Positions 1 through 10,095 of a stretch of DNA of 64,000 nucleotides are shown one piece after another. Both the position numbers and the translations under genes were made by a program. Positions within the stretch are counted from its first letter, which is position 1, and each line of letters opens with the position of its first letter. The stretch lies in assembly GCA_947243795.1 (NCBI GenBank), contig OX365943.1, positions 558,001-622,000 of the forward strand, read 5' to 3'. Source of the DNA: Saccharomyces uvarum. Taxonomy: Eukaryota; Ascomycota; Saccharomycetes; Saccharomycetales; Saccharomycetaceae. The notes beneath the pieces were generated by a model that ran no database searches, was not told the DNA's origin, and worked only from the letters and a program-made list of their open reading frames with translations.

Positions 1-1280
1 TTGGATCTCCCATATCCGCCGAATGAGGGAAGAGCACCAAATAACGAGATGAACATATTTATACACCCTAAAGCGACCAGTTCTCTGTTGGAGGAAACGG
101 TTAGGTTGTAAGTTGTTCCTAGAGATTTGGATGCTGTAGTAGATTCGAAAAAACCTAGCATTGCTACAATCAAGGATGCACTGAATAGGTCTGGCATTAG
201 CTTACGTCTAGAGTGAGTCAAAGGGTTTTTCAATTTGTCAAAGTTATCCATACTAAAATCACCAACGATACTTATACCATACCTCTGCTTCAAACTAAAT
301 TTCATGGAAATGAGAATTGTAACAATTACCACCAATAGTATATCTGGAAAGAATACCGCACTCTTGTGGCGTTTCATCAATTTCTTCTTTAATAGGCGCA
401 TAAAAATGAGAATAATAAAGCAGCATCCACTGAGTATCGCCGTTGGTTTGTGGTACTGTGCTGGTGCGTAATCAATAAGGAAAAGTACTTTTTCGAAAGG
501 TGTATGATAATGTTGGGGCAAGCTTACTAAAAATTTGTCTAACTTCAGTTCAGAAACTAAAGAGTTAATTATCATAACCAGTCCTACGGAACTTATGAAA
601 CCTCGTAGTAATGCTTTACTAAGAACATTTCCTAAAAAGCCAAATCTGGAAATGCCAGAAAAAAGTAAAATTGCACCACTAACAAATGTAATAACTATTG
701 AAATATCAATTAGTGATACATTGTCTTTATGTAGTGTTATAGATTCAACTGCTTGTCCTACAACCAGTGAAATTGCACTTTCCGGGCCAACAATCATTTG
801 AGGAACTGAACCCAAGATACCGTACACAAACGGACTAATAGCCAAGGAATATAATCCACATAAGGGCGGGACATGTGCTATCGAAGTTGTGTACGATAGC
901 GCCAGGGGTATCTGAAATGATGCTAGGGAGATACCCGCAATGATATCTCCCCATAGTTTATTGAAAGTATATTCTGGAAGCCACGAGAAGCATGGTAAAT
1001 AATAAGGTACGGTTTCAAATATCCTATTGTTATCATCAAGGTTATCATTATTGCTCAAGTTATTGTAAGAGTCTGAGCTTACAATATTTTCCCCATATAT
1101 CTCAGAAGCTGATTTTGACGATCCCACGCAGGCCCTCCCTCGAAATTTGGAAGTGTCCTTGTCGTAGTCAGCATTATCAAAAAGAACTTCATGCTGGTCA
1201 ACTGACTTTTTCACTCTTGTTGGGTTGGTAGAGGAGTATGATGTTCTTCCACGCCCTAATAATGCAGTATTCGAAGTCAT
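1..1280 (-). CDS. YPR003C: SulP/SLC26-family anion permease, N-terminal part (YPR003C orthologue), cut by window edge
   Basis: About 426 codons are open from the ATG at 1278-1280 to the window edge; the C-terminal half, including the STAS domain expected in this family, lies outside. Residues 1 to about 95 are hydrophilic and rich in Ser and Asn. Membrane helices follow. The SulP core is visible in the run containing PLALSYTTSIAHVPPLCGLY near residues 125-144, and in GPES with Gly165 by codon count. SulP proteins move sulfate or other anions. The S. cerevisiae orthologue is thought to sit in internal membranes and its substrate is not firmly known. No frameshift was seen on translating the whole stretch. 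The next gene, AIM45, ends 260 bases upstream on the same strand. Confidence 0.95.
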   Translation of the reverse strand, partial: MTSNTALLGRGRTSYSSTNPTRVKKSVDQHEVLFDNADYDKDTSKFRGRACVGSSKSASEIYGENIVSSDSYNNLSNNDNLDDNNRIFETVPYYLPCFSWLPEYTFNKLWGDIIAGISLASFQIPLALSYTTSIAHVPPLCGLYSLAISPFVYGILGSVPQMIVGPESAISLVVGQAVESITLHKDNVSLIDISIVITFVSGAILLFSGISRFGFLGNVLSKALLRGFISSVGLVMIINSLVSELKLDKFLVSLPQHYHTPFEKVLFLIDYAPAQYHKPTAILSGCCFIILIFMRLLKKKLMKRHKSAVFFPDILLVVIVTILISMKFSLKQRYGISIVGDFSMDNFDKLKNPLTHSRRKLMPDLFSASLIVAMLGFFESTTASKSLGTTYNLTVSSNRELVALGCINMFISLFGALPSFGGYGRS

Positions 1281-1540
1281 ATTGTAGTGCTTCAGTAAAC
1301 TTCTTCAAGCCGCTGAAAATCGGTTGGAATTAGATGTTTTTCCGCTGAACTCTTCCGTCAATTCAAACCCAAGGGTAGCTCTTTTCTAGTCATCCTCTGT
1401 TGTGTTCTATTAATATTTAGTCCGCTGTTCATACCGAAAGGCTAGATTCAAACAGGCAAGAAAAAGTGAAAAAAAGTAAAACGTGCCCCTTCATTGCTTG
1501 AAGAGATGAATATATTTGAGAGTTAAGAATCTATTTATTT

Positions 1541-2569
1541 TTACTTACGAAGCTTTTCAGTCAGCTCAGGAACAATCTTGTAAAGATCTCCTTGTAACCC
1601 ATAGTCAGCCACATTAAAAATAGGAGCATCAGGATCATTGTTAATGGCAACTATAACTTTTGAGTCCTTCATCCCCGCTAAATGTTGGACAGCGCCGGAA
1701 ACACCAACGGCTATATACAAATTTGGTGCAATCACCTTACCAGTCTGTCCAATTTGTAGAGAATTATCGCATAACCCGTTATCAACGGAAGCTCTTGTAG
1801 CACCTATGGCAGCATGCAAAACGTCAGCTAATGGGGAGAGTAATTTATTAAATGTTTCCTTATCCTTGAGCGCCCTTCCACCAGTTACCACATTCAACGC
1901 AGAAGTAAGTTCAGGCCTTTCGCTTTTAGTAAGGATGGTTTTAACCCAGGTAACGTCCAAATCACAGGGGGGGATATCACTTCCTTTCTCAATCGCAACA
2001 GAGTCTGTACTTCCCTCTGAAATTGGAGCAAAAGCAGAGGTTCTTATGCTTAATAGTTTCTTCTCTGCTGGACATTCTATTGTCGAAATAATGTTTCCGG
2101 CATAAACTGGTCTAATAAAGGTCTTAGGGTCTTTTATTACAGTAACATCACAAACGGGTTGAATATCCAAGAGTGCACCCACACGAGGCAACACGTTTTT
2201 CCCTACAGAGGAGTTTGAGACAACGAAATGCGAATACTCATTGCCTTTTAACAATTTGACTAACAACGGAGTTAATTCTTCAGGTAGACAGGTGTCTAAT
2301 TTCGAATCCTCGAATATGACGAGCTTTTCCAAATTGTTGCAAGAATAGGAAGACTTCAACGCCTGGGCGATCTTCCCGGCTTGGCTACCCGTGATAACGA
2401 CTGTGATAGGATTAGACAGTTTTTGTGCTGCAGCCAACAGACTTAGTGAGGATCTTGAGACTGAACCATCTTTTGAACTTTCAATGAAAGCTAAAGTAGA
2501 TGCGTAATTTCTCTGAAAGAGATGTTTCTTACCAATTTTTGGCAAACCGGTAATCAATGATCTAAACAT
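1541..2569 (-). CDS. AIM45: Electron transfer flavoprotein alpha subunit, mitochondrial
   Basis: This 342-residue protein matches the Aim45 (YPR004C) family. The C-terminal FAD-binding domain is clear: the ETF-alpha signature begins LYIAVGVSGAVQHLAG near residue 284 and continues into AINNDPDAPIF. A GQTGK turn lies just before it. ETF-alpha binds FAD and, with the beta subunit (Cir1 in yeast), passes electrons from matrix dehydrogenases to ETF-ubiquinone oxidoreductase (Cir2). The N-terminus is basic and Ser-rich with a run RNYAST, as expected for mitochondrial import. The frame extends 9 codons further 5' to a GTG, but the first in-frame ATG is at 2567-2569 and gives the family length. The end is shorter than I recall for S. 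cerevisiae, stopping at EKLRK. Confidence 0.96.
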   Translation of the reverse strand: MFRSLITGLPKIGKKHLFQRNYASTLAFIESSKDGSVSRSSLSLLAAAQKLSNPITVVITGSQAGKIAQALKSSYSCNNLEKLVIFEDSKLDTCLPEELTPLLVKLLKGNEYSHFVVSNSSVGKNVLPRVGALLDIQPVCDVTVIKDPKTFIRPVYAGNIISTIECPAEKKLLSIRTSAFAPISEGSTDSVAIEKGSDIPPCDLDVTWVKTILTKSERPELTSALNVVTGGRALKDKETFNKLLSPLADVLHAAIGATRASVDNGLCDNSLQIGQTGKVIAPNLYIAVGVSGAVQHLAGMKDSKVIVAINNDPDAPIFNVADYGLQGDLYKIVPELTEKLRK

Positions 2570-3323
2570 AGTACTTGGTAGGTTAACGGAAGTCACGTTA
2601 GCAGGAGCAATGGTTTCACCAATCCTTGTTTTAGGTGGCTACCGGTAAAAATCGTACTTTCTATGAGCATAGAGTTTCGGTCGAGGTTTCGGAAATGAGC
2701 GAAAAAGTTGTAAGGAACGGAGTCATTATTACCAAATAACAAGGTACACATATACCTTATCGATGCAGATTACAAGATGAAAAGAACTCTCTCAAGGCTC
2801 TCAGAAACTATTATGTATTGTCAGGTGGTTGCATAATATGTGTTTTCCACAATAATTTCCCACGGACTTTAACGGTCAGGATAGGCTTCAAGATGTGCAC
2901 GGCACGCATTTCTTATTAGGCCACCGACTTCTACGGCTGCAAGTTGAGGGGAAACACGGTTATGGAACTACTACTGGGGACAAGAGAGCACATTTGCGAA
3001 GTGCAAGCAAAATAATCCCTATACTATGATGATTTGTCGTGACTATTCTCCAACGTCTTGTCAGAAAATAATGGATAAGTAGCTTAACATTGTATAACCC
3101 AGTGATCTATATTTACAATAAAAAACCCAAATAACCATATGTACATACTTAATGAACAAAAGGTAAAAAAGTGAAAAAGAAAACCTCAACGACGCTTGTA
3201 TGTCAACAGTGTCAAACAAAACAAGATATGGACACTGACAAAATTACAACAAAAAGTCTAACCAGGGTACAAACGAATCCATAGTAATGCACCTGAGAAA
3301 CAGCTAGAAACTAGTATCATCAA
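2570..3323. other. Intergenic: AIM45 promoter and HAL1 3' region
   Basis: About 750 bases lie between two minus-strand genes, so the right-hand part should hold the HAL1 terminator and the left-hand part the AIM45 promoter. I see no open frame worth calling, no tRNA and no repeat. An AT-rich stretch near 3100-3180 fits a 3' processing region. Confidence 0.6.
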
Positions 3324-4193
3324 CTATTTTGAGTGTGCTGACTGTCTCCTCTGCAACATCGAACTTTGCAGTAATCTCAGCTCAATATTACTCTTGAAAT
3401 CACACTCGGGACTTTTATGCTTTAGAGGTCTTGGAGAATAGCATTTGAAATCCTGTCCATTAAAAGAGAACTTTTCAACCGGAGAACGGCCATTCTTAGG
3501 GACAGGCGTTTTGACGATCTGTTTATGAGAGGAATGATATATTTGTAGGGAAGGATTCACGATACTGATATGCTTTTCATGTACGTTACTAGGATACGTA
3601 ATATTTTCTTTTGATAGTATAGATGGTAATCCTAGCGCATAGTTTGTTTTAATGATAGGACATGTGAAATCACTTCGTATTTTTGCCGAATCAGTCTTAT
3701 CACTTTCGATATTCACTTTTTCAACATGTGCCTCCCTCCTGAATTCTTTGAAGCTTCGAGCGTCCGGGTTTGGTGTCTTTTTACCCAATGAATGGTCAGT
3801 AATTGTGTTTTTCTTTTTCTGTTCTTTTGTGTTTAGTTTTTGGTGTTTCGGATGTGCTATTTCGATAAATCGCAATTTATTCTGTGTACTTGGAATACTA
3901 ATATTCTCCTCACCACTACTGCTACCATAAGTAAAGTAATCTGGGCCTTCTTTTGCAAAGTTGTTGGAAGCATATACAAAAAAAACGCCCTCCTCAACTT
4001 GAAAGCAATCTATAAATGGAAAAGGGTCCTCATCTGAATGCATATTCGAGGGAATAAACTTCAAAACATACGAAGTGTCATTTTCATCGACGGCATCGTA
4101 AAACTTGCAGAAGTTATTTTCATACATCAGATTTTTAAGAGTATAATCATGCAAGCCCAACGCTTTCAAACACATTTCCTTCTTCTCTTCCAT
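3324..4193 (-). CDS. HAL1: Hal1, cytoplasmic halotolerance protein
   Basis: A 289-residue protein starts at the ATG at 4191-4193; the S. cerevisiae protein is about 294 residues. I recognise it by its position between AIM45 and ICL2 and by the N-terminal segment beginning MEEKKEMCLKALGLHDYTL. It has no membrane segment and no enzymatic motif. The middle (about residues 90-200) is Lys/Ser-rich and looks disordered. In S. cerevisiae Hal1 raises salt tolerance by lowering intracellular sodium and raising potassium, partly through ENA1 expression, and is salt-induced through Tup1-Ssn6. How it works chemically is unknown. The function here is inferred from orthology. Confidence 0.93.
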   Translation of the reverse strand: MEEKKEMCLKALGLHDYTLKNLMYENNFCKFYDAVDENDTSYVLKFIPSNMHSDEDPFPFIDCFQVEEGVFFVYASNNFAKEGPDYFTYGSSSGEENISIPSTQNKLRFIEIAHPKHQKLNTKEQKKKNTITDHSLGKKTPNPDARSFKEFRREAHVEKVNIESDKTDSAKIRSDFTCPIIKTNYALGLPSILSKENITYPSNVHEKHISIVNPSLQIYHSSHKQIVKTPVPKNGRSPVEKFSFNGQDFKCYSPRPLKHKSPECDFKSNIELRLLQSSMLQRRQSAHSK

Positions 4194-4786
4194 TTTTTCC
4201 TTTATTTTAATTTTCCTTACCTTGATTAATACAAGCTCGATAGTCGGGCAGTGGTGAGGCAGGATTTATAGCAACTGTCTAATGTTGGAATGCCTACAAC
4301 AGCGTGGACTTTGTATCTATCGAATAGCTTTCGGAATAAACGCCATCGTAATGTGTGGGCAAAGCACGAATAATCGATGCCGTTTTATATTTTTGTTTTG
4401 ATCTTTCCCTGTATTTTCATTCGTCCTCTGCTGTTGTACGTAATTTTTTTTCCCACGTATCTGGGTTCCCTAACGTAGTCTATTTTTATTTTCCCCTTCA
4501 GAGAACCACGGGAAATGTGTAGACGCGACAGGCCTTGCCCCGGCCCATTTTCTCCTGGCGTGTCACACGCTACATGTGCGTAATGTGAAACAAAGGTAGG
4601 GAAAAAAGAACCTTCGATTAGGAACGTACCACATACACGAAGTGCACGTGGAAAGTGGCTCTACGGGGATCTCTTGGCTACACATACAAACGTAATGGTG
4701 TGTGAATATATAGCAAGTATGATCTTAAAAAATAAAGAGAGTCTACATAGATGTGTTACCAGATACTGTCGTTCATTCAAAGCCCA
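4194..4786. other. Intergenic: HAL1 promoter and ICL2 3' region
   Basis: About 590 bases. There is a CCCC-containing stress-element-like run near 4494 and a GC-rich block at about 4505-4560. One perfect 11-base match to the yeast ARS core consensus lies at 4383-4393, but such matches are expected by chance at this AT content. No coding frame was seen. Confidence 0.5.
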
Positions 4787-6493
4787 CTAAAATTGTGTTT
4801 CGGTGAAGCTCTCCCCAGACGTACTTAAAGTTTGGGATGAAGCCCCATTTTGAACTACTTTCATCAAAGAATCAACATATTCTGCGCCAGACCAAAGCTG
4901 ATGTGTCAGTACATCGCAGTTACTTTCCTTTTCCCGCCTTTGTACCTGTTCGACGTATGCTTTCATTCCGTCATTTTGAAAGCTGTTAGCCAACTCCCAG
5001 AAAGATACCCCATCTGAATGTAGACCGGCAAGAGAAACCAACTGCAGCGTAAAGCCTTCCTTTGCCAAGTCCCAAATAAAAGACTTTAGAGCCTTATCAT
5101 CAAATCCGTGTGCGCTCCAATTGAAACTTGGAGATAGATTATACACTAACTTGGTAGCCGGGTACAACTTATGGATTTCACTTGAAAACGAACGTGCTTG
5201 CTCTAGATCAGGGGTTTTAGTTTCCAGCCAAATCATATCAGAGTATGGAGCAAATACTAAAGATCTTCTGATAGCCGCTTCTATGCAACCCTTAAACATG
5301 TAATATCCCTCCTTCGTTTTTGGAGCATCCCAATCGAAAATAACTTTTTTAGATGGCGCGACTTCTTGGGCCAGAAGTTTCATCTCTCTCAGGCTTAAAT
5401 ATGTTCTGTTTAACTTGTTCGTCATAAGATCTTCTTTCTTTGCTTTGTAAGTTTTAAATTCGCCTGACGTTAAATTTTTTGCTAAAGCTTCTTCGAATGT
5501 AAACAGTTCATTTTCGTGGTACCATTCTTGTTCCATAGCAGAAATTGTGGAATTAGAAACCTTCTTTTCTTCCATTTCGATCAATTTTTCACTCCAAGGC
5601 ACTACGTTTTCCTTTATTACACCCTTAATGAATTCATGATCCCTTGGATCGCTACTTGAACTCAACAACTTGCCATTACAAGAGTCGGTTCTTGCAATAA
5701 CTAAGTTTTCTGTTCCCATGATATCCCATTGAAACCTAGTAGAAATTAACCTCATTAAATGTGTTGCTGTAGGTACCAAGACAGCTCCGCTGAGATGACC
5801 GCACCGTTTACCCCCTACCATCTGGTCTTCAAGGTGGATAGCAGCAGCTCCCTTCTCTGCAAACAACTTGGCAACTTTCATTACTGTGGTTGGGCCACCA
5901 TGACCCATGTCCGCGTCTGCGACAATTGGCTTCAAGTAATCAACAGGGGCAGAGCCTTTGATAGAGGCCTCTAAGAAAGCCTTTCGATCATGCAATTCCT
6001 GTGCCTTGAATATTCTCTCTACCTGATTTGGCACCGTATCGTATGGATAGTCACCAAAATCTGGAGAAACTTCATTTGTAGACCCAACTAACGTAGAGGA
6101 ACAAGCCCAACCTGAAATGTAAGCGACTTTAATATTTTCACAACGGGCTAACTGACTCATCTGTACAGGATCAATGACCCCTAACGTATGAAGCGGCGTA
6201 CCCCTCTTGAAGTTTTCCTCCAATAAGTTAAACAGTTTTCGAGCTTGATGCGATGAAGGGTAAACTGAAGTACTTGCAGGCAGACTGCCTCGGTGCTTCA
6301 CAACGTCAGTGGCGGAATAGGGACGAGAAACATCTTTAAATCTCCTTGAAGCCCACCATTTTTCTACTTTAGCTGATTCTGACGATAAAAAATCTTCGAT
6401 ACTTTTCGCCTTGCTAGAATATGCTCGCAATGACTTATCTGGGGAGGGAACCAGTTTTTTTAGCGTTCTTGAAGTAGTTCTATTGAACAGCAT
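4787..6493 (-). CDS. ICL2: 2-methylisocitrate lyase, mitochondrial matrix
   Basis: A 568-residue member of the isocitrate lyase family. The catalytic loop KRCGH is at residues 229-233, with the metal-binding region VADADMGHGG upstream near 192-201. Yeast Icl2 cleaves 2-methylisocitrate to succinate and pyruvate in the methylcitrate cycle used for propionyl-CoA; it does not act in the glyoxylate cycle, which is the task of Icl1. The N-terminus is rich in Arg, Lys, Ser and Thr with no acid, as in a matrix presequence, and the C-terminus ends TETQF with no peroxisomal SKL-type tail. The frame runs 5 codons upstream to a TTG; the first ATG is at 6491-6493. S. cerevisiae Icl2 is about 575 residues, so its N-terminus may begin slightly further upstream. 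Confidence 0.96.
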   Translation of the reverse strand: MLFNRTTSRTLKKLVPSPDKSLRAYSSKAKSIEDFLSSESAKVEKWWASRRFKDVSRPYSATDVVKHRGSLPASTSVYPSSHQARKLFNLLEENFKRGTPLHTLGVIDPVQMSQLARCENIKVAYISGWACSSTLVGSTNEVSPDFGDYPYDTVPNQVERIFKAQELHDRKAFLEASIKGSAPVDYLKPIVADADMGHGGPTTVMKVAKLFAEKGAAAIHLEDQMVGGKRCGHLSGAVLVPTATHLMRLISTRFQWDIMGTENLVIARTDSCNGKLLSSSSDPRDHEFIKGVIKENVVPWSEKLIEMEEKKVSNSTISAMEQEWYHENELFTFEEALAKNLTSGEFKTYKAKKEDLMTNKLNRTYLSLREMKLLAQEVAPSKKVIFDWDAPKTKEGYYMFKGCIEAAIRRSLVFAPYSDMIWLETKTPDLEQARSFSSEIHKLYPATKLVYNLSPSFNWSAHGFDDKALKSFIWDLAKEGFTLQLVSLAGLHSDGVSFWELANSFQNDGMKAYVEQVQRREKESNCDVLTHQLWSGAEYVDSLMKVVQNGASSQTLSTSGESFTETQF

Positions 6494-6861
6494 GATTTTG
6501 TTTACCAAAGTTATCTGCGGAACACTAGAAAAGCCGAAATATAAATTGCCGCCCTTAGAATTCTATGAGTAAGTGGCTATCCCTTATACAATCTGTAACA
6601 ATGGTAAATAAGAAAAGTTTTTAAAACTATATTCCTTTATATTGTATATTGTGTTATTATATGTTAGCTTTGGCGATGATAGTTAGCGTGGTGAACTGAA
6701 CTTACTGAGCAACTAATTAAAAAGGGTAGTCATTTTTTCTCCAATGCTTTCTTGTTTTGTCCCCGCAAGTATATTCGGTCCGGGCCTCGGACTTTGATCA
6801 TTAACGTGGTGACATCGGCTAATAGCCATTATAGTCTATAAGGGGATTGTAAACCAAATAA
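6494..6861. other. Intergenic: ICL2 promoter and REC8 3' region
   Basis: About 370 bases between two minus-strand genes. A block near 6778-6792 contains closely spaced CGG triplets, which could bind a zinc-cluster regulator, but I cannot assign one. Nothing else was recognised. Confidence 0.5.
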
Positions 6862-8904
6862 TTAGGCATAGATGATGATTTCGTCTTCTCTTCTCAGCTT
6901 AAGCTCCTTAGCGGCCGCTTCTGGAGCCGGATACTCATCCAATTTGACCATTCCTTTTGTAGCCAGGTTCAGCAGGGATAGAAAGGCGCTGGCGGCTATT
7001 TGCCTGCTCACGCCTTTTTCCGAGTTATCAGAGTTAGATCCGGTCTGAGTTTCGCCCATACGGCTTGGAATGATGTCAACCAATAGTACTTTTTTCCTGA
7101 ATGGTGGATTCGAATGCGTTGTTCTACCGATGGCAACTGACCTCTCTTTAATGTAATCATAAAACTTCCTTGTTTGATAGTCCAAGATGACATCTTGAAA
7201 GTTTCTCTCCTCGTGATGCGAATGCTGCTGAGTGCTGTCGAAGTAATTATTGTCACTGGAATCGCTTTCTTCGGCAAAATTCTGCTCAGAGGGTACAATT
7301 CTTCTCCTAAGTGCACCAACTATGTCGTCGTTGAAACCACTAGATCTGGTCGAGTTTCTTGTATGGCTTCTTCCAAAACTTGAAGGAGGTAAGTTCAAGT
7401 TGAAATCTAAGACATTTTCTTGAGAGTTTTCTTCAATGAAGTGTCTGTCTTCTAGATCTTCATTGATTTGCTCGAGATTTAATAGCATGTTATCATTCTC
7501 CATATCAGAAGAATAATTGTCGTTCTTGTTATTCCGGAAACTTTTCCTGCCATACTCATTACTTCTAATACTATTCGAACTTTGAGTTGACACCAAAGAA
7601 TGTGCCCTTTTTCTTCCCCTCTCAATTGTGCCAAAATCTTGACCATTGAAATCTAACTCTCCAATGTTTAAACCAGAAAAATCATTAAAGAGATTTATCC
7701 AATTTGAAGTGATAAACTCAGGTTCTCCGTTTGATCTTAGCAAACTAATTATATTTGAATGGGATGAAATTTGGCCACTTGATTTCCTTTTTTTAGTTTT
7801 CTCCATCAAGTTACTGTAATTCCCGTGGTTAAACTTGAGGATTTCATTTGGGTAACTTGTTTTTGCATCAAATTGGACTTTGGATAATAAGCTGATGTTG
7901 CCGGCACGTTGCCTCACTTGTACTTTAATGTCCACTTCTTTTTTTTCGTTGTTATTTTCATCTTCAGATTCGTGCCCTTCTAAACCTAGTTCGTAGTTTT
8001 TGAGATTAGCTGCAGACCTTTCGTTTTCAATTGGCGTTTCTTCATTTTCGTTGGCATTGTTCTCATCATTGTCAAAATTTAGCACTAACTCGTCGCCTTC
8101 ATAATTAAACTTGAAATCATTACCGTCCTTTTGGGAACTTGAATGAGAATCCAGAGGTGTCCCTTGGTGACTCACTATATCCTCCAAGTCCAAGTTAAAA
8201 TCCACATCAATAGGAATCTCGTCCAGAGAAAAAGAATTCTTATAGTTAGACCCTAGTTTGTGTTGCCCGTCTGAATTAGATTTGTCATTATGAAGTTCAA
8301 ACCTATTAGAATTGCTTAACTCGTTTATATAATCTTGTCTTCTTATTGATTTAGCCTCTTCAACAAAGGATACGTTGTCTTGTAGAGTGGTATCAAGAAA
8401 ATCCAATGCGTGAACTTTAGCAATATCATACAAGGGGTCATCATCAAAAAAGAGGCCTTCTTCCCAAGCATAATTATTACTTTTGCTCCCAATAATACTG
8501 TTGTTATTATTCAACCCATTTATTTTGGTAGACTTATTTTTAGCCTTAAAGGCGTATGCCTCATTTTTCTGTAATTGGACAAGCAGGATATTTAGATCAT
8601 TCAACACATACTCTGTTTTTTTATTGTAACATATAGTTACTCCATAAAGAAGGCTGGAAATATATCTGAGTGATAGATCGTTTTCGAAGTTTTGGATTTC
8701 GTCACACGTCTTTGGTATGGAAATATTTACAATATCCTTTTTCTTAACAGTAGATGCAGAGATGTTTGCAGAGGAGTTGCTTTTGTTCGAATAAAAGTTA
8801 TTATTTTCTCTCACAATCGAATTTCCCAATGTAGAAAGTAACCACACTGTTGTGAGGCCCTTGTATTTCTTATCGTCTCTGAAATTCAACGAAAGAGGTG
8901 CCAT
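6862..8904 (-). CDS. REC8: Rec8, meiotic kleisin subunit of cohesin
   Basis: A 680-residue protein, the same length as S. cerevisiae Rec8, from the ATG at 8902-8904; the frame continues 12 codons upstream to a TTG. The N-terminal kleisin domain starts MAPLSLNF and binds the Smc3 head. The C-terminal winged helix (about residues 605-680, with SAFLSLLNLATKG) binds Smc1. Rec8 replaces Scc1 in meiosis and holds sister chromatids together until separase cuts it. Two separase-type sites of the form [ST]-x-E-x-G-R are visible: TIERGR ending at Arg431 and SNEYGR ending at Arg453, the same numbers as the mapped S. cerevisiae sites. The middle is acidic and Asn/Ser-rich, which suits phosphorylation control. 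Expression should be meiotic. Confidence 0.97.
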   Translation of the reverse strand: MAPLSLNFRDDKKYKGLTTVWLLSTLGNSIVRENNNFYSNKSNSSANISASTVKKKDIVNISIPKTCDEIQNFENDLSLRYISSLLYGVTICYNKKTEYVLNDLNILLVQLQKNEAYAFKAKNKSTKINGLNNNNSIIGSKSNNYAWEEGLFFDDDPLYDIAKVHALDFLDTTLQDNVSFVEEAKSIRRQDYINELSNSNRFELHNDKSNSDGQHKLGSNYKNSFSLDEIPIDVDFNLDLEDIVSHQGTPLDSHSSSQKDGNDFKFNYEGDELVLNFDNDENNANENEETPIENERSAANLKNYELGLEGHESEDENNNEKKEVDIKVQVRQRAGNISLLSKVQFDAKTSYPNEILKFNHGNYSNLMEKTKKRKSSGQISSHSNIISLLRSNGEPEFITSNWINLFNDFSGLNIGELDFNGQDFGTIERGRKRAHSLVSTQSSNSIRSNEYGRKSFRNNKNDNYSSDMENDNMLLNLEQINEDLEDRHFIEENSQENVLDFNLNLPPSSFGRSHTRNSTRSSGFNDDIVGALRRRIVPSEQNFAEESDSSDNNYFDSTQQHSHHEERNFQDVILDYQTRKFYDYIKERSVAIGRTTHSNPPFRKKVLLVDIIPSRMGETQTGSNSDNSEKGVSRQIAASAFLSLLNLATKGMVKLDEYPAPEAAAKELKLRREDEIIIYA

Positions 8905-9329
8905 TGCAGAACGATTGGAATTCGGGTTTGAGTATAGCAAATACTTTATCAGTCGATATTTCTTTTCACAAAATCATAAGTCCACAGAAAAATCATGAAG
9001 GACTTCGACTGCAGAAACGCTTCCTTATTTATATCCTGCTGTTCCCTTTATAGCGTGAAACGCGTAAATTTTTAAGCAATATTGCACTACTTTGCCGCTG
9101 AGGTCAATCTTCTGCTGCTGAAAGAAACAAACAAAACACGTAAAGGAGCGAGGGCAAAATACCTAATTCAAACCATGACCTTATTGATAGTCACAGTACC
9201 TTGATGAGTAACAAGAAACGCATTTATTATTGGTGTAGATAAAAGAAAAACTGGAAAAAACTGGATTTTTGTAATGAGATTGCCCAAGACTAGGGCTATT
9301 TTCGCTTTTCGAAAATCATAAAACAATAA
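8905..9329. other. Intergenic: REC8 promoter and tRNA-Gly upstream region
   Basis: About 425 bases upstream of both REC8 (minus strand) and the tRNA (plus strand). A GCCGCTGA run near 9092-9100 resembles the Ume6-binding URS1 core seen before early meiotic genes but has at least one mismatch. No coding frame beginning with ATG stands out. Confidence 0.45.
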
Positions 9330-9400
9330 GCGCAAGTGGTTTAGTGGTAAAATCCAACGTTGCCATCGTTGGGCCCCCGGTTCGATTCCGGGCTTGCGCA
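9330..9400 (+). tRNA. tG(GCC): tRNA-Gly, anticodon GCC
   Basis: A 71-base cloverleaf. The acceptor strand GCGCAAG pairs with CTTGCGC, the A box lies near the start (TGGTTTAGTGG), the anticodon GCC sits in the loop TTGCCAT, and the B box is GGTTCGATTCC. It is followed by a T-rich stretch (CTTTTCTTTTTTCC) that acts as a Pol III terminator. There is no intron and no encoded CCA. Confidence 0.97.
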
Positions 9401-10095
9401 CTTTTCTTTTTTCCTTTTTCTGTCCGTTTCCGACCTCGGAAGGACCTTAGCGTTTTCGGCATGTTACAAACCGTTTTTCCTTCCTTTTCCCTTTAACATT
9501 GAGCCTTGGCAGGCCTTCGGGTTTTTTCCAGTGTTTTCGAGCACTCGGGGGCCCAACTGGTGGTGACGGTTATGGAAAAGAGGTAATTTTATTTCCTTTA
9601 TTGGACATGATTTCAATAGTCACAATGGCAGGAAAAAGAAAAGGGAGGAAAAAATTTAGTAATGAAAAAAATAAGAGAAAAAAGAGAATGGAAACAACAG
9701 AAGGCTACATAATTCTTAACATCTTTCTGCTGCACAGTTTTATTTACCAATTAATTAGTCTTAGTAATACAGTTCGTGCTTTTTTACTTTATAAGAAAAA
9801 AAAAAGGGATAAGCAGCTTCAGCACTTGTTTGAAAACTCCAAACCTCACGTTTTAAATTTATAAGTCCTTTTTCGGTTGTTTTTATCTGTTTATAAATAA
9901 AAAGGCAAAACAAAACGTGACAGGAAAGCTCTTCTAGAGAGAACAGAACTTTGGTGTCAAACAATACCTTAATAAAATAAAAACTAGGACCCGTTGGTCA
10001 TTACCACAACAAAAAGAAAAAGTTCCCTATCTGTAACTCTAAAACATTTGAACAAGGAAATCAAGAAAAATCAAGAAAAAAAAACTTGAAGAAAA
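9401..10095. other. Intergenic: HAA1 promoter
   Basis: About 700 bases between the tRNA terminator and HAA1. It becomes A-rich towards the HAA1 ATG, as is usual for a yeast 5' leader; a repeated ATCAAGAAAA motif occurs at about 10059-10079. Short overlapping frames on both strands look like chance. Confidence 0.5.

Noticed and set aside
4283-4301. TGTTGGAATG and CTACAACA, resembling two LTR ends
   Set aside because: They lie only 19 bases apart with nothing between, no target duplication and no tRNA nearby; a chance resemblance.
4383-4393. Perfect ARS-core match between HAL1 and ICL2
   Set aside because: From base composition I expect about three such matches in 64 kb on both strands; no supporting flanking element could be recognised.
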